Notes: generated by a model not told the origin, from the letters alone. A stretch of DNA of 64,000 nt from Tridacna crocea (GCA_943736015.1 OX031061.1:57542192-57606191); one strand, 5' to 3'; counted from the first letter of the stretch, positions 19,753-29,860 are shown. Translations and numbers: made by a program.

Positions 19753-20020
19753 TTAACTCATTACCAAACGACACAATTTTAGGCCTGTCCAAATCGAAAG
19801 CATTTGCAGACCACAAAATAAAAGTGATTGAAAATTTGAAATTTGTTTTGTAAAGGATAGAAAACATTGTGGATTTGAAATTTGTTTTGTAAAGGATAGA
19901 AAACATTGTGGGAAAAGGAGAAAATGCTGGTTACCAGCATTTTCTCCTTTTCCCACAATGTTTTCTAAAGGCTTCTTTCTCGGGGGCATCAAAAGTAGGG
20001 ATTGTGTGGTAATGGGTTAA
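19753..20020 (-). mobile_element. M1 MITE with 39-bp internal duplication
   Basis: TTAACTCATTACCAAACGAC to GTGTGGTAATGGGTTAA. The block from GATTTGAAATTTG to AAAACATTGTG occurs twice in tandem, making the copy longer than usual. The palindrome is intact. Confidence 0.92.
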
Positions 20021-20160
20021 AAGACATTCTGCTCAGCCAGATTATCTCAGTGGTATCCGACTCATGACCTGGTGGTTACAGGTTTTAACACCCATTTTAG
20101 GCAAACTTTCTTTCTGTATATAAGGAAAGTATTCAGTGACTTGGAAAGTAATTTAGTACT

Positions 20161-20560
20161 GGGTCTGTATTCACCTGAACCATTCTTAAGACTTTTTAAC
20201 TCATTACCAAACGACAAAATTTTAAGTTTGTCCAAATCGAAAGCATTTGCAGACGACAAATAAAAATGACTGAAAATTTGAAATTTGTTTTATGAAGGGT
20301 AGAAAACATGGTGGGAAAAGGAGAAAATGCTGGTTACCAGCGTTTTCTCCTTTTCCCACGATGTTTTCAAAAGGCTTCTTTCTCAGGGGCCTCAAAAGTA
20401 GGGGTTGTGTGGTAATGGATTAAACTTGGAAAGCAACACAACTTCTAAGTGGCTAAATCATTGGGTTTAGCCAATCAGAAGTTTTGTTACTTTCAAGTTT
20501 GGAAAAACTTGAAGAATAAGAATGAGAATGTTCTTAAGGATGGTTGGTGAACACAGGCCC
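20161..20560. mobile_element. P-family MITE interrupted by M1
   Basis: The left end GGGTCTGTATTCACCTGAACC runs to 20195. The rest, ACTTGGAAAGCAACACAACTT through GGTTGGTGAACACAGGCCC, resumes at 20424. The interruption is an M1 flanked by TTAA. Confidence 0.88.
20196..20423 (-). mobile_element. M1 MITE inserted in a P element
   Basis: TTAACTCATTACCAAACGAC to GTGTGGTAATGGATTAA. The flanking P sequence joins at a single TTAA once this copy is removed. Confidence 0.92.
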
Positions 20561-20576
20561 TGATGTGAGAAAGCCA

Positions 20577-20772
20577 GGGCCTGTATTCACCAACCATTCC
20601 TGAGAATATTATTCTTATTCTCCAAGGTTTTCTAACTTTGTAAGTAACACAACTTCTGATTGGCTAAAACAAATGGTTTTGCCACTCAGAATTTGTGTAA
20701 CTTACAAATGTAGAAAATTCTGGAAAATAAGATATAGAACATTTTTAAGAATGGTTGGTGAATATAAGGCCC
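20577..20772. mobile_element. P-family MITE, full length
   Basis: GGGCCTGTATTCACCAACC and GGTTGGTGAATATAAGGCCC bound a 196-bp foldback with AACTTCTGATTGGCTAAAAC in the left arm. The right arm is more diverged (GCCACTCAGAATTTGTG). Confidence 0.9.
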
Positions 20773-20883
20773 AGCAAACATGTACATAGGTGCAATGACC
20801 ACTGTGATTTGATCTAACCAATGTTAAAAATGGCATTAAACTCCAATACAAATACAAGAAAGAAAAGACAAATCCATTCATGT

Positions 20884-20945
20884 GAACATTGTAAAATTTG
20901 TCGTCAGCAAAGACTTTCAATATTGACAAGTCTGAAAGTCCATGA
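20884..20945 (+). mobile_element. M1 B-arm scrap
   Basis: TTGTCGTCAGCAAAGACTTTC and ATTGACAAGTCTGAAAG match the B arm. The CxxC-like cysteines of the frame across it come from this and are not a zinc finger. Confidence 0.45.
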
Positions 20946-21077
20946 CGCGCTAAAAGGTGAAACACTACATATTGCTTTACAAAACTTTCATGAAAAGCTG
21001 ATGAATGGCCAAAGACTTAAAGTCGAATGTGTCTATGTTGGACATTTGCTAGGATTTTCTTTTATGCCTTTTTTTAT

Positions 21078-21650
21078 GGGAGACCACTCCTTCGTGCATA
21101 GCTTCGTCCCAGTCTAGATAAAATACCTGACAACTGCGTCAGAGAGATAGCTCTTTGGCTCAGTGGTTATCGTATTGGTCTTTTAATCCTTGAAAAACAA
21201 GGATATTTGTCCTTCGCAGGTTCAAATCCCGCCAGATGCGGTTTGTACTTGAGCTATGTATTTATTTGTTTCTTTGTTACAGATTTTGTTCATAAGATGG
21301 GTGCTCATCAGGGATTGGCCATTGTGCCATAAATCCCATTTGTTGCTCAAAATCAGACATTCTGCCTAATAAGGCTTCCAGTCATCAATAAATAATGACT
21401 TAAAGAGGGGCTGTGTTATGGGAGACCACTCCTTCATGCATTGCTTCGTCCCGATTTAAATACAATACCTGACAACTATATCAGAGAGATATCTCTTTGG
21501 CTCAGTGGTTATGGTATTGGCCTTTTAATCCTCGAAAAACGACGATATTTGTCCTTTGTGGTTTCAAATCCCGCCAGATGCAGTTTGTACTTGAGCTATG
21601 CATTTATTTGTTTCTTTGTTGCTGACTTTGTTCATAAGAGTTCCCTTTCA
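21078..21650 (+). mobile_element. SINE-A dimer, two direct copies
   Basis: Each half starts GGGAGACCACTCCTTC and has an A box (TTTGGCTCAGTGGTTATG). The B box is GGTTCAAATCC in the first half and GTTTCAAATCCC in the second. Both are followed by CGCCAGATGC. Halves lie at 21078-21300 and 21419-21650 with a ~120-bp spacer that includes CATCAATAAATAATGACTT. The same pair plus spacer recurs inverted at 49.1-49.9 kb, so the dimer moved or was copied as a unit. Confidence 0.85.
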
Positions 21651-21780
21651 GAGGAAAAATCTTAGTTGTGGATAATATAAATCCAAGATTAGATTGCATG
21701 GTCTGTGCAGTCTGAACTTGATCTACACAATTAGCGAAATTGCCTCAATTCTTATTCAACAAGATTGCATAGGTTAAAAC
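21651..21780 (+). repeat. Decayed H-family hairpin
   Basis: AAATCCAAGATTAGATTGCA and GTGCAGTCTGAACTTGATC are the two stem halves. The end near ATAGGTTAA could be its terminus. Confidence 0.55.
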
Positions 21781-21993
21781 AAGTTAAAAGCAAAGGAATG
21801 CAAATCATTGATTTAATCTAGAAGATATTAGATGCAAATATCAAATGACTTGACATTTCAAAAATACCCGCAATTCACATTTTAACCAATTAGAGAGATC
21901 AGTAGAGCTTGTCCTAATTTACCATATCTTCCCATTTCTTATCTTGCAAAATACATCCCTTTCCCAGTAAGCCTACCTAAATTGCCGAAGCAT

Positions 21994-22222
21994 TTAACCC
22001 TTTACCAAACGACAAATTTTTAGACTGGTTCAAATTGAAAGCCTTTGCAGAAAACAAAATAAATGTTAATCAAAAATTGAAATTTGTTTCCAGCTGGGTA
22101 GAAAACATTGTGGGAAAAGGAGAAAATGCTGGTTACCAGCATTTTCTCCTTTTCCCACGATGTTTTCAAAGGCTTTCTTTCTCAGGGTCGTTAAAAGTCG
22201 GGATTGTGTGGTAAAGAGTTAA
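21994..22222 (-). mobile_element. M1 MITE, full length, 229 bp
   Basis: TTAACCCTTTACCAAACGAC to GTGTGGTAAAGAGTTAA. The palindrome is nearly perfect (CACGATG on the right). Confidence 0.93.
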
Positions 22223-22444
22223 CCCAATGCCACACAAGCCCTACTTTTGATGACCCTGAGAAAGAAGCCTTTTAGAAAACATTATTGGAAAAGGAGAAAA
22301 TGCTGGTAACCAGCATTTTCTCCTTTTCCCAGTGTTTTCTACTCTTCACAAAACAAATTCCAAATTTTCAGTCAGTTTTATTGTCGTCTGCAAATGCTTT
22401 CGATTTGGACAAGCCTAATATAATGTCGTTTAGTAAAGAGTTAA
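22219..22444 (+). mobile_element. M1 MITE, full length, shares TTAA with left copy
   Basis: TTAACCCAATGCCACACAAGC to GTCGTTTAGTAAAGAGTTAA, opposite in orientation to its neighbour. The stem has a small deletion at CCCAGTG. Confidence 0.92.
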
Positions 22445-22561
22445 TGGAAAAAGTGCAATAGTTCTGACATTTTCACTGTAAACTTTGTTAACATATTCAT
22501 TAATGGTAATAATACTTTTTTCACTACTGTTTTCTGGTATGCTTAACTATACCAATGAACA

Positions 22562-22699
22562 CTAAATTGTATCAACAGTCTTCAATAAGTATTCTCTGAG
22601 GTTTGGATCTAACTCATCAGTAACAAATACCATTGCTAGCTCACAAAACATGCTACTTACTATCTTGTCCCTTGCTACAATGTTTTCAGTAACAGTTAG
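22562..22699 (-). CDS. Possible terminal coding exon, unknown gene
   Basis: On the minus strand a pyrimidine-rich CCCTCTTTGTTTTATGTTGAAG acts as a plausible acceptor ahead of a 45-codon frame ending in TAG at 22562. The product starts LTVTENIVARDKIVSSMF and ends with VFVTDELDPNLREYLLKTV then DTI. It is well-mixed, amphipathic and not low-complexity, unlike most frames here. It lies in a repeat-free gap between M1 copies. I do not recognise the family. Confidence 0.35.
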   Translation of the reverse strand, partial: LTVTENIVARDKIVSSMFCELAMVFVTDELDPNLREYLLKTVDTI

Positions 22700-22805
22700 C
22701 TTCAACATAAAACAAAGAGGGCTATAATGGTTCTGTATCGCTCTACTGGCTAGTAAGTGAAAGCACTTCAAGCCAAACATTACAATACTTGGCCAATTGG
22801 TTTTT

Positions 22806-23567
22806 AACTAGAGCACACAAAATTTTCTTCTATAAAATCCTATGAGAAACTTATGACCCCAGGGAAATGCCTTTTTTGGCAACAAAGCTACAATTAATTG
22901 ATTCTGGTGGAGGTCCACAAGATACAGTCCTATACCAAAAAAAAAACAGGTGTAGAATGTGTGGTTATAAACAAGAAGATTTTCAAAGTTTGCTCAATAA
23001 AAGATCCTGTAAATTTGTGACTCCGCAGGACAAGGCCAATTTTGACCCCAGGGCTATAAATAGAAGAGACTTTGTAGAGGTCCACTAGATGAAGATACAT
23101 GCCAAATTTGGTAGCCCTAGGCTCTATGGCTAAGTAGATGAAGAATTTTAAAGTTCTACCTATATAAGCCCATATAAAACTTGTGACCCCCCAATTTTGA
23201 CCCTAGGGCTATAATTTGAAGAAACTTGGCAGATGTCTACTAGATAAAGCTACATGCAAAATTTGGTAGCCCTTGGCTCTATGGTTTGAGACAAGAAGAT
23301 TTTCAAAGATTTTCAACATTTTTTAGTTTTGTTGTAATGGCAACCAGAGTTCTTGAAGGAATCAAATTCTTTCAATAAATTCTGAAGAGGACCATGGCAG
23401 GATAATTTCTTTGGAGTTTCATCAAAATTGGATGGGTAGTTTCAGAGAACAAGGTGTTTGAAATAAAAGTTAATGCACGCACAGACTGAAGGATGCACGG
23501 ACGCATGCACCACAGATGCTGGGCCATGACATAAGCCCCACTGTCCTACGGCCAGTGGAGCTAAAAA
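22806..23567. repeat. Composite dispersed repeat with internal repeats
   Basis: It starts AACTAGAGCACACAAAATTTT and ends with hairpin CCACTG/CAGTGG (23538-23558) then AGCTAAAAA. Inside, GACCCCAGGGCTATAA, TAGAGGTCCACTAGATGAAG and AAATTTGGTAGCCCT recur about 170 bp apart. The architecture parallels the 0.5-1.97 kb element, and a Helitron-like origin is possible. The 73-residue frame at 22867 belongs to the repeat. Confidence 0.65.
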
Positions 23568-23600
23568 CTGTTTACCACACATACCAGGTTAGAGCATTTA

Positions 23601-23858
23601 AAGGTGGCCCTTCAGATCTTGGGACGAAAATTTTAAAAAAATACAAAAAAATCATCCTTATACTCCCCAAGCCTTTTAATTTGCCTTCATTAAACCCCAG
23701 TAGTCGAAAACCATCCGACAGCATGAGAAATTTGAGATTTACTACGACCCAGGTTGACACCAACGGGAGACACGTCGACTTCTAGGGTTTTAGGAGTATA
23801 AGGATGATTTTTCTGCATTTTTGTAAAATTTTCGTCCCAAAATCTGAAGGGCCACCTT
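23601..23858. mobile_element. N1-derived foldback element, TA-flanked
   Basis: Both ends are the AAGGTGGCCCTTCAGAT type of N1 end, giving terminal inverted repeats of about 65 bp through ATCATCCTTATACTCC. Full N1 copies have two different ends. The centre keeps GTAGTCGAAAACCATCCGAC. TA borders both sides. Confidence 0.88.
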
Positions 23859-24785
23859 TAGAGTCTCAGTAGTGTCCAACTGAATAAACAAACCGTTTAT
23901 AAAATACAGGTAAATTCCATTTTTACCATGCAAAAATATGGCAATTATTGACTTTCACAATATGTAAAGGTGAGGTTTGCAAAAGTTCCAGTCAGTGGCA
24001 GCAAAAAGAATTTTGAAACTAGAACAGATCCTACTATGCCTCATTATCTGTTTGTTTATATCAATGATCACCCACGATTAGCTGACTTTTTGTCGTAAAT
24101 CTTTGCAGTGACACGTTAGTGACATAAACACCATGTGATCATTCAAAGCATCGAAACAAACCCTTCATTCACTTGATCCTTGTCCCCATTCTAGGCTTGA
24201 AAAACGCAAGTTAATCGTCATCGTAAATTGAAACAAGGGCACAGGCTGATCATTTTTTATTCATTTATGAACAATACAGGAAGAGTTTACAACAACTAAG
24301 AAAACAGATTCAGAGTGAGCAATCTTACTCTTCAATGACAAAATGTCGGAATTGTAAACAATAGTCCTGTCTGCTATATCATAGCACTAATGATATGCAA
24401 TGTTATCATGTGACGTTCTCGAAGACCTAGTTCAATTAAACACAAACGATAACAAAGGTTGTCTTGATCAATGGTCTCCATGAAATCAATGGGCTTCTTC
24501 ATACATTTTCGGACATGTATATCTTGGCAAACCAATACAGAAACTGACATGTTTGGGTTTTTTCCGATCTTACATAATTATGTGTCTTGTGATGGGTTAT
24601 CCAATATATTTTCAAGTTATAAGCGGTAAAAATTACGTATTTTTGACTTTACTGTAGCTTTAAGGTAGAGTATAGTGCTTGTCCATTGAGTGATTAAATG
24701 AGTAGTGATTTATGCCACCTTCAAGAATATGTCAGTCGCACCACCGCATTAGCTCTCTTATTAATGTAATCTATGTCCTGGGTTT
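23859..24785. other. No gene or recognised repeat
   Basis: Nearly 1 kb of unique-looking AT-rich sequence. I see no reading frame above about 60 codons and no foldback. Confidence 0.45.
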
Positions 24786-24788
24786 CAT

Positions 24789-24920
24789 CGGAACACGGCT
24801 AAAGCTCTGAAGTGTACTATCGAAGGAAACTCCCACAAAAAACAGTGGCTTGAAGTGAGGTATGGACCCTTGACCTCAAGATTACAGGTCCTGCACTTTA
24901 CAACAAACCCATGCAGTATT
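24789..24920 (-). mobile_element. SINE-D fragment
   Basis: CTAAAGCTCTGAAGTGTACT, ACAGTGGCTTGAAGTGAGG and GACCCTTGACCTCAAGATTAC match the complete SINE-D at 49912-50142. Head and tail are incomplete. Confidence 0.65.
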
Positions 24921-24953
24921 TTGTGTACTTTTCTAGCCTCATTGAAAAAGTTC

Positions 24954-25404
24954 AACTCTTTACCACATGACAATGTTTTAGACTGGTCCAAATTCAAAAC
25001 ATTTGCCAACGACAAATCAATTGTGGCTTAACCCATTACCACACAATCCCTACTTTTGACACCCCTGAGAAAGAAGCCTTTTGAAAACACTGTTGGAAAA
25101 GGAGAAAATGCTGGTAACCAGCATTTTCTCCTTTTCCCAGTGTTTTCTACCCTTCCCAGAACAAATTTCAATTTTTCAGCCACCTTCATTTTGTCGTATG
25201 CAAATGCTTTCAGTTTGGACCAGTCTAAAATTTTCTCATGTGGTAAAGAGTTAAATGATGGAATTTGTTTCTGAAAGATTAGAAAAGATTTTGGGAAAAG
25301 GGGAAAATGCTGCTTGCCAGCATTTTCTCCTTTTCCCACGATGTTTTCAAAAGTCATGTCTTTCAGGCTCATTAAAACTCAGGACTGTGTGGTAAAAGGT
25401 TTAA
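24954..25404 (-). mobile_element. Outer M1 MITE with a nested M1
   Basis: Its B arm (TCAACTCTTTACCACATGAC to ATTGTGGC) ends at 25027. The rest, ATGATGGAATTTGTTTCTG through GTGTGGTAAAAGGTTTAA, continues at 25255. Removing the inner element leaves one TTAA in the phrase GGCTTAAATGATGG, which matches uninterrupted copies. Confidence 0.92.
25028..25254 (+). mobile_element. Inner M1 MITE, full length
   Basis: TTAACCCATTACCACACAATC to CATGTGGTAAAGAGTTAA. It is opposite to its host and carries a TTAA at each edge. Confidence 0.94.
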
Positions 25405-25559
25405 GACAATAAATCTTGTTTACATGTTCATTATAATTCTAGTTTTATATGTAGATTTGTAGTATATTACTGCACTGTATGCCAATGAACCATACATTAT
25501 GCAAAAGGTCTTCTATAAGAACACTTGGTTGCTAATCAAAATGATTGTATCAGAGCTCT

Positions 25560-25690
25560 ACATATAAAGCTTGTTAATTTAATCGCTAAAGCCAATTTCA
25601 CGACTTTATTTGCCTTTGTTACCAGTGTAGAAAGCGATCAGTCTGCCCAAAATATACAGATTGATCTTTGATCTACTCTGCCTGTTTGGC
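25560..25690 (+). repeat. Decayed H hairpin
   Basis: GATCAGTCTGCCCAAAATAT and GATTGATCTTTGATCTAC are the stem remains. Confidence 0.4.
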
Positions 25691-25708
25691 TGAATACTCT
25701 GGACAAGA

Positions 25709-25936
25709 ATAACTCATTACCAAACGACAATATTTTATGCTTGTCCAAATTGAAATTATTTGCAGACGACAAAATGAAAGTGACTTAAAATTTGAAATTT
25801 GTTTTGTGAAGGGTAGAAAACATTGTGGGAAAAGGAGAAAATGCTGGTTACCAGCACTTTCTCCTTTTCTCACAATGTTTCTAAACGCTTCTTTCTCAGG
25901 GGCGTAAAAAGTAAGGAATGTGTGGTAATGGGATAA
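25709..25936 (-). mobile_element. M1 MITE, full length
   Basis: ATAACTCATTACCAAACGAC to GTGTGGTAATGGGATAA. Both TTAA sites have changed to ATAA or similar. Confidence 0.9.
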
Positions 25937-26120
25937 CCCTAAAATTATTATTATTTAGGTCTTATTTCTGGACTAGATTAAAAATTAAATTATTGCTATT
26001 TGGATTTATTCAGGGCTCTAAGTGTTAATGCCACCTGCATTCCAGGCACTTCTTTTTGGTATGCAGAAGGTCAATTTTGAAAATATTTGTGGTCAATTGC
26101 CTGTAAGAAGTAATTTAAAC

Positions 26121-26328
26121 TTAACCCTTTACCTGATATGCCAATTTGAGGCTCTTCCATTTCAGCAGCAAATACAGATATGATGTCAAAAATATGGACA
26201 GATGAGGATACAAATATCTGATTGAGTGGACAACATTTTAGGAAAAGGAGAAATTGCTCATTACAATGTTTTCAAAAACTGTCTGTTGTTAATACGTCAA
26301 AATGAGTATCTATGGAGAAAAGGGTTAA
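26121..26328 (+). mobile_element. M2 MITE, copy 2, half the hairpin lost
   Basis: TTAACCCTTTACCTGATATGC and GGAGAAAAGGGTTAA ends. The arms match 18062-18291 closely, but the right stem is deleted between GAAATTGCTCATT and ACAATG. Confidence 0.88.
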
Positions 26329-26941
26329 ATAGCTTGGAACAGGCAATAACTCTATAGCCAGTTTTTTTTTAGTTTTTCATATGTACAAAACTTTAATCTA
26401 TATTCTATCCGTTAAAGCAACTGTAGTTGTTTTTGTGGCCAGTTTTGATCAACTTGCAGATCAAGCTGCACAAAACCTGCAGTCTGATCTTTATCTTCAC
26501 TGTCTGCTTTGCTAAATCTTTACAGACAAAAGCAACCATGAAATTGAAATTACCAGAAATACTCAACTATAAGACAAATTTTTTTTGCCACAATTTTGAG
26601 CTTGAAGTTGGGAGGGTGTCTAATAAGTACATAATCCAAGGACTTAAAAAAACAAAGATAGATGTTGTGCAGTATTTCCTGGAACATGAACAATTCAACT
26701 CTTTTGTGTTTCAGTCTTAATAAAAATTATTAAAAGTGACCTCTTCAGTGCTTTGCATATTGTTGAAACATAATTTTCATGATGATAATGTTAAAAAATT
26801 AATCTAAATCACTGTTGGACAAGAAGCAAATACAAATGGAAATGATCTATTATAAGATCTACATAATAAGGCCTATCAAAAAATATTCAGTGTTTAGGGT
26901 CTCAAGACCCTACCTAGAAAATACCCTTTTTATGCTACAGC
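26329..26941. other. H scrap and a weak ORF, otherwise nothing
   Basis: GATCAAGCTGCACAAAACC and GCAGTCTGATCTTTATC near 26460-26500 are H-hairpin halves. A frame ending at 26720 after an acceptor-like ATCTTTACAG (26514-26523) reads MKLKLPEILNYKTNFFCHNF onward. It is AT-rich and I would not call it a gene. Confidence 0.35.
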
Positions 26942-27772
26942 TTGGTCGCCAGTACTGGATCGTCCCCAGTAGCGGATCAATTTTACAAAACAAGCACTCT
27001 GTTTCTCTTACCGTTCAAGTTAAAAATTATTAAACTAAATTTTCATTATCTTACATCATTTGCACATTCAAATATATTTTACTTGGTTTTATTGTTGACC
27101 TAGTTATTTTTCTGTCGTGCATTTAAAGTATACATGCCTTGTTTACAAACAGAGCCTCTTTTTGGATAACCGAAAGCGGAAGAAGCGTGTACTGTGAATT
27201 ATTGCAGAATTTTTTCCCCAAAAAACTATTGTCATTCGAAAGATATGTTATCGCAGATTATTTTGACAGAAACAGATGAATGTTACCTGATAGGTAACAA
27301 TAATATAGGCACTTTTTTACGCCAAGGTGAAGTCACCAGTAGCGAACCACATTGAGACAGATAAAAAATTGGCGGATGAAGTCGTAATGCTGCGGGGGTG
27401 GTCTCAAACATACTTTTAATTAAATTGCCTGTCAAAACCTGGTTTTCTGTATGATCAAAGCTTATTTATGCTGACCTGTCTCAACTTTTAATGCTGAACA
27501 GGTTCCTGTCAAGATTTTGGTTTTATGCATACTCCATGCATCCCCATATCACGTGATTCTGTACTGGAGAAATTGGTTCGTTATTGGGGTACCCCTAGCA
27601 GAATTTAAATATCTCAAAATTCCTCTTTACAAAAGATTTTGGGATTGATAGTATGCTTTATCATTGCAGGAAAGCTAGCGCTGTTTGATGAATTTAATGT
27701 TAATTACTGATTATTAGTCTCTGTGTATTATTTTCTTCTTCATACCGGAAGCGATTCCGTACTGGCGACCAA
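26942..27772. mobile_element. Candidate 831-bp DNA transposon with ~30-bp TIRs
   Basis: TTGGTCGCCAGTACTGGATC at the left end is matched in inverted form by CGATTCCGTACTGGCGACCAA at the right end. Matching continues imperfectly for about 30 bp. An internal ACCAGTAGCGAACCA (near 27333) echoes the terminus. There is no transposase frame and no clear target duplication. Confidence 0.5.
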
Positions 27773-27996
27773 ATAGTGTGATTGAAAATAAGCACCTGTT
27801 GGGTCCAATTTTGGTACACGGTCCATTTCAAATGTTTCTGGGGAAAAAATTTCCTCCTTACACTACCTATAGCATGTTGGACCAAAACCCTAAACACAAG
27901 TATTTTTTGTTCAGTCTTAACATGTCCATGTTTTTTTGTTCAATTCAAAGTTACCATTTATGAAATTCATTTAATTCCAGTAGCAAGAAGTAGGTC

Positions 27997-28203
27997 AAAC
28001 TCTTGACAAAATGACAAAATTTAGGGCCAGTCCAAATTTAAAGCATTTACAGACAATTTAATAGTGGCTCAAACAATTATTCCAGTCTCTGAAAAAGATA
28101 GAAAACATTATGGAAATAGGAGAAAATGCTTGTTACAAGTATTTTCTCCTTTTTCCAAAATGTTTTCAAAAGCCTTCTATGTTAGGGTCTTTTATACAGC
28201 TAC
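27997..28203 (-). mobile_element. M1 MITE, right end lost
   Basis: AACTCTTGACAAAATGAC, TTTAAAGCATTTACAGACAA and an intact stem (GCTTGTTACAAGT centre) are followed by CTTCTATGTTAGGGTC. The terminus is missing. Confidence 0.75.
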
Positions 28204-28445
28204 ACCACAAAGGCAACAAGGGCTGAACTCTGTAAAGGCTAGATAAAAAAGAAGTGTTTCCCAGTAATTCAACCTCTTCAATTTACAGCTAACAAGTCAA
28301 AATAATCACTTTCCAGGACATTTTTAAATCTTGATTACTGTCAAGAATTTCCTCTCCTATTGTGTCAAGATTTCTTTTTTACAGTGAAATATTAACACAT
28401 TTTTTACTCCTGATAGACATAAACATGTCCTTATACAGTACAAAA

Positions 28446-28790
28446 CTAGAGCTGTCACTGAATGTGACCTAATATCCCCACCACCATTGGACAGAAAAAA
28501 GTGTCAAGTTCAAGGGGAGATAATTCCTCAACCAGAAAAAGTTGACACTTGACAATTGTGTCTTACATATCTTCAATATATGATCAGTATATGTGCAAAT
28601 TTTCAATACAATTGAAGGAAAACTGTAGGAGGAGTTTGTGACCTATATTACTAGTATTTTGTACACAGATGGACATGGACGGACGGACACATGGACAGAG
28701 ACAGGCACATGGACAGGACGGACACACAAACAGACAGGCTGATTCCAGTATACCCCCGAAAAAATTCATTTTTGCAGGGTATAATAAATT
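28446..28790 (+). repeat. ACTAGAGCTGT-type dispersed repeat, copy 2
   Basis: It begins AACTAGAGCTGTCACTGAATG and has an inner inverted pair AAAAAGTGTCAAGTTC/AAAGTTGACACTTGAC and a GGACGGAC tract. It ends GATTCCAGTATACCCCCG with a GCAGGGTATA complement. The proline/cysteine-rich minus-strand frame is a by-product. Confidence 0.7.
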
Positions 28791-28860
28791 TAATGGATAT
28801 ACAGTTACACCTGGCTTAGAGAGCACCTGCTGCAAGCAACTCACTGCTTTAGGGAACTGA

Positions 28861-29050
28861 GGACTATTTTCACCATCCTTACTAATATTCTTTATCTCAT
28901 TCTTTGAGATTATCAAAATTTGAAAGTAACACAACTTCTAACTGGCTAAACTTTGTTAAGCCAATCAGGAGTTGTGTTACTTTCAAAATTTGACAATTTT
29001 GGAGTGTAAGACTGAGAATGTTAAGAATGGTTGGTGAATACCGACCTAGG
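28861..29050. mobile_element. P-family MITE, diverged
   Basis: AACTTCTAACTGGCTAAAC and its complement AGCCAATCAGGAGTTGTGTTAC form the foldback. Outer ends are degraded on the left (TTTTCACCATCCTTAC) and kept on the right (GGTTGGTGAATACC). Confidence 0.85.
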
Positions 29051-29081
29051 TTTCATTCAATAAACCCTTGTATGAACTCAT

Positions 29082-29309
29082 TTAACCCATTACCACAAAA
29101 TCCCTCCTTTTTTTGACCCTGAGAAAGAAGCCTTCAGTAAACATTGTGGAAAAAGGATAAAATGCTGGTAACCAGCATTTTCTCCTTTTCCCACAGTGTT
29201 TCTACCCTTCACAAAATAAATTTCAAATTTTCAGTTACTTTAATTCTGTCGTCTGCAAATGCTTTCTTTTTGGCCAAACCTAAAATTTTGCTGTTTGGTA
29301 ATGAGTTAA
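29082..29309 (+). mobile_element. M1 MITE, full length
   Basis: TTAACCCATTACCACAAAATC to TGCTGTTTGGTAATGAGTTAA. Confidence 0.92.
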
Positions 29310-29447
29310 CTCTTTCCCATACAAGTTTTAATGACCCTGAGAAAGAAGCCTTCTGAAAATATTGTGGGAAAAAGAGAAAATGCTGATAACTAGGAGATGC
29401 TTGCAATATGAGCAAGCCTAAATGTTGCTTGTTTGGCTTAGAGTTAA
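29306..29447 (+). mobile_element. M1 MITE with large internal deletion
   Basis: It shares the TTAA of the previous copy, in direct orientation. The right stem and most of the B arm are gone (CTGATAACTAGGAGATGC). It ends GGCTTAGAGTTAA. Confidence 0.82.
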
Positions 29448-29450
29448 CTG

Positions 29451-29648
29451 ATTTTACCACACAATCCAGACTTTTAATGATCCTGGGGAAGAGGCTTATT
29501 GAAAACATTGTGGGAAAAGGAGAAAATGCTGGTAAGCAGCATTTTCTCCTTTTCCCACAATGTTTTCAGATGATTCAAGAATATGTGCTATCAACTTGAA
29601 TAAGTTTGAATAAGGATTGGCTAAGAATTTTGTCATGTGGTAAAAGCT
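29451..29648 (+). mobile_element. M1 MITE, B arm diverged
   Basis: TTTTACCACACAATCCAGAC and a near-perfect palindrome (GGTAAGCAGC centre) are followed by GTCATGTGGTAAAAGC. Confidence 0.82.
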
Positions 29649-29679
29649 ATCGTTTTCTTACTCCCATGAGTAGTCTCTA

Positions 29680-29860
29680 ACATCTTACCAAATAAATCCT
29701 AGTTTTATCCACCCTGAAGTAGAAAAGTTTTTTTGAAATATTCAGGAGAAAGGAGAAAATGTATTACACTGGCATTTCTCCTTTTCCAAATTGTTTTTCC
29801 ACCCTTTCAATGTCAAATGATTTCCTTGGCTACATCTAATATCTTGTCCTCAAAATGCTT
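29680..29860 (+). mobile_element. Decayed M1 MITE
   Basis: CATCTTACCAAATAAATCC, AGGAGAAAGGAGAAAATG and TTTCTCCTTTTCC remain. The B arm fades. Confidence 0.6.

Larger units (their letters stand above)
20038..20850 (+). mobile_element. SINE-E copy broken up by later insertions
   Basis: The head (AGATTATCTCAGTGGTATCC) and the CAGTGACTTGGAAAG block occupy 20038-20160. The 3' part (CATAGGTGCAATGACCACTG, ATGTTAAAAATGGCATTAAA) resumes at 20773. Two P elements lie between, one carrying an M1. Matching parts are in order in the copies at 38.8 and 50.8 kb. Confidence 0.7.

Noticed and set aside
20821-21117. Possible C2H2-like protein (HSCEHCKICRQQ)
   Set aside because: The cysteine region is an M1 B-arm scrap and the C terminus is SINE-A sequence.
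21140-21250. tRNA gene
   Set aside because: The A and B boxes are good, but they are the head of a repeated ~220-bp SINE-A found at several loci, without a foldable acceptor stem that I can see.
25028-25372. 114-codon minus-strand ORF
   Set aside because: It covers the nested M1 pair only.
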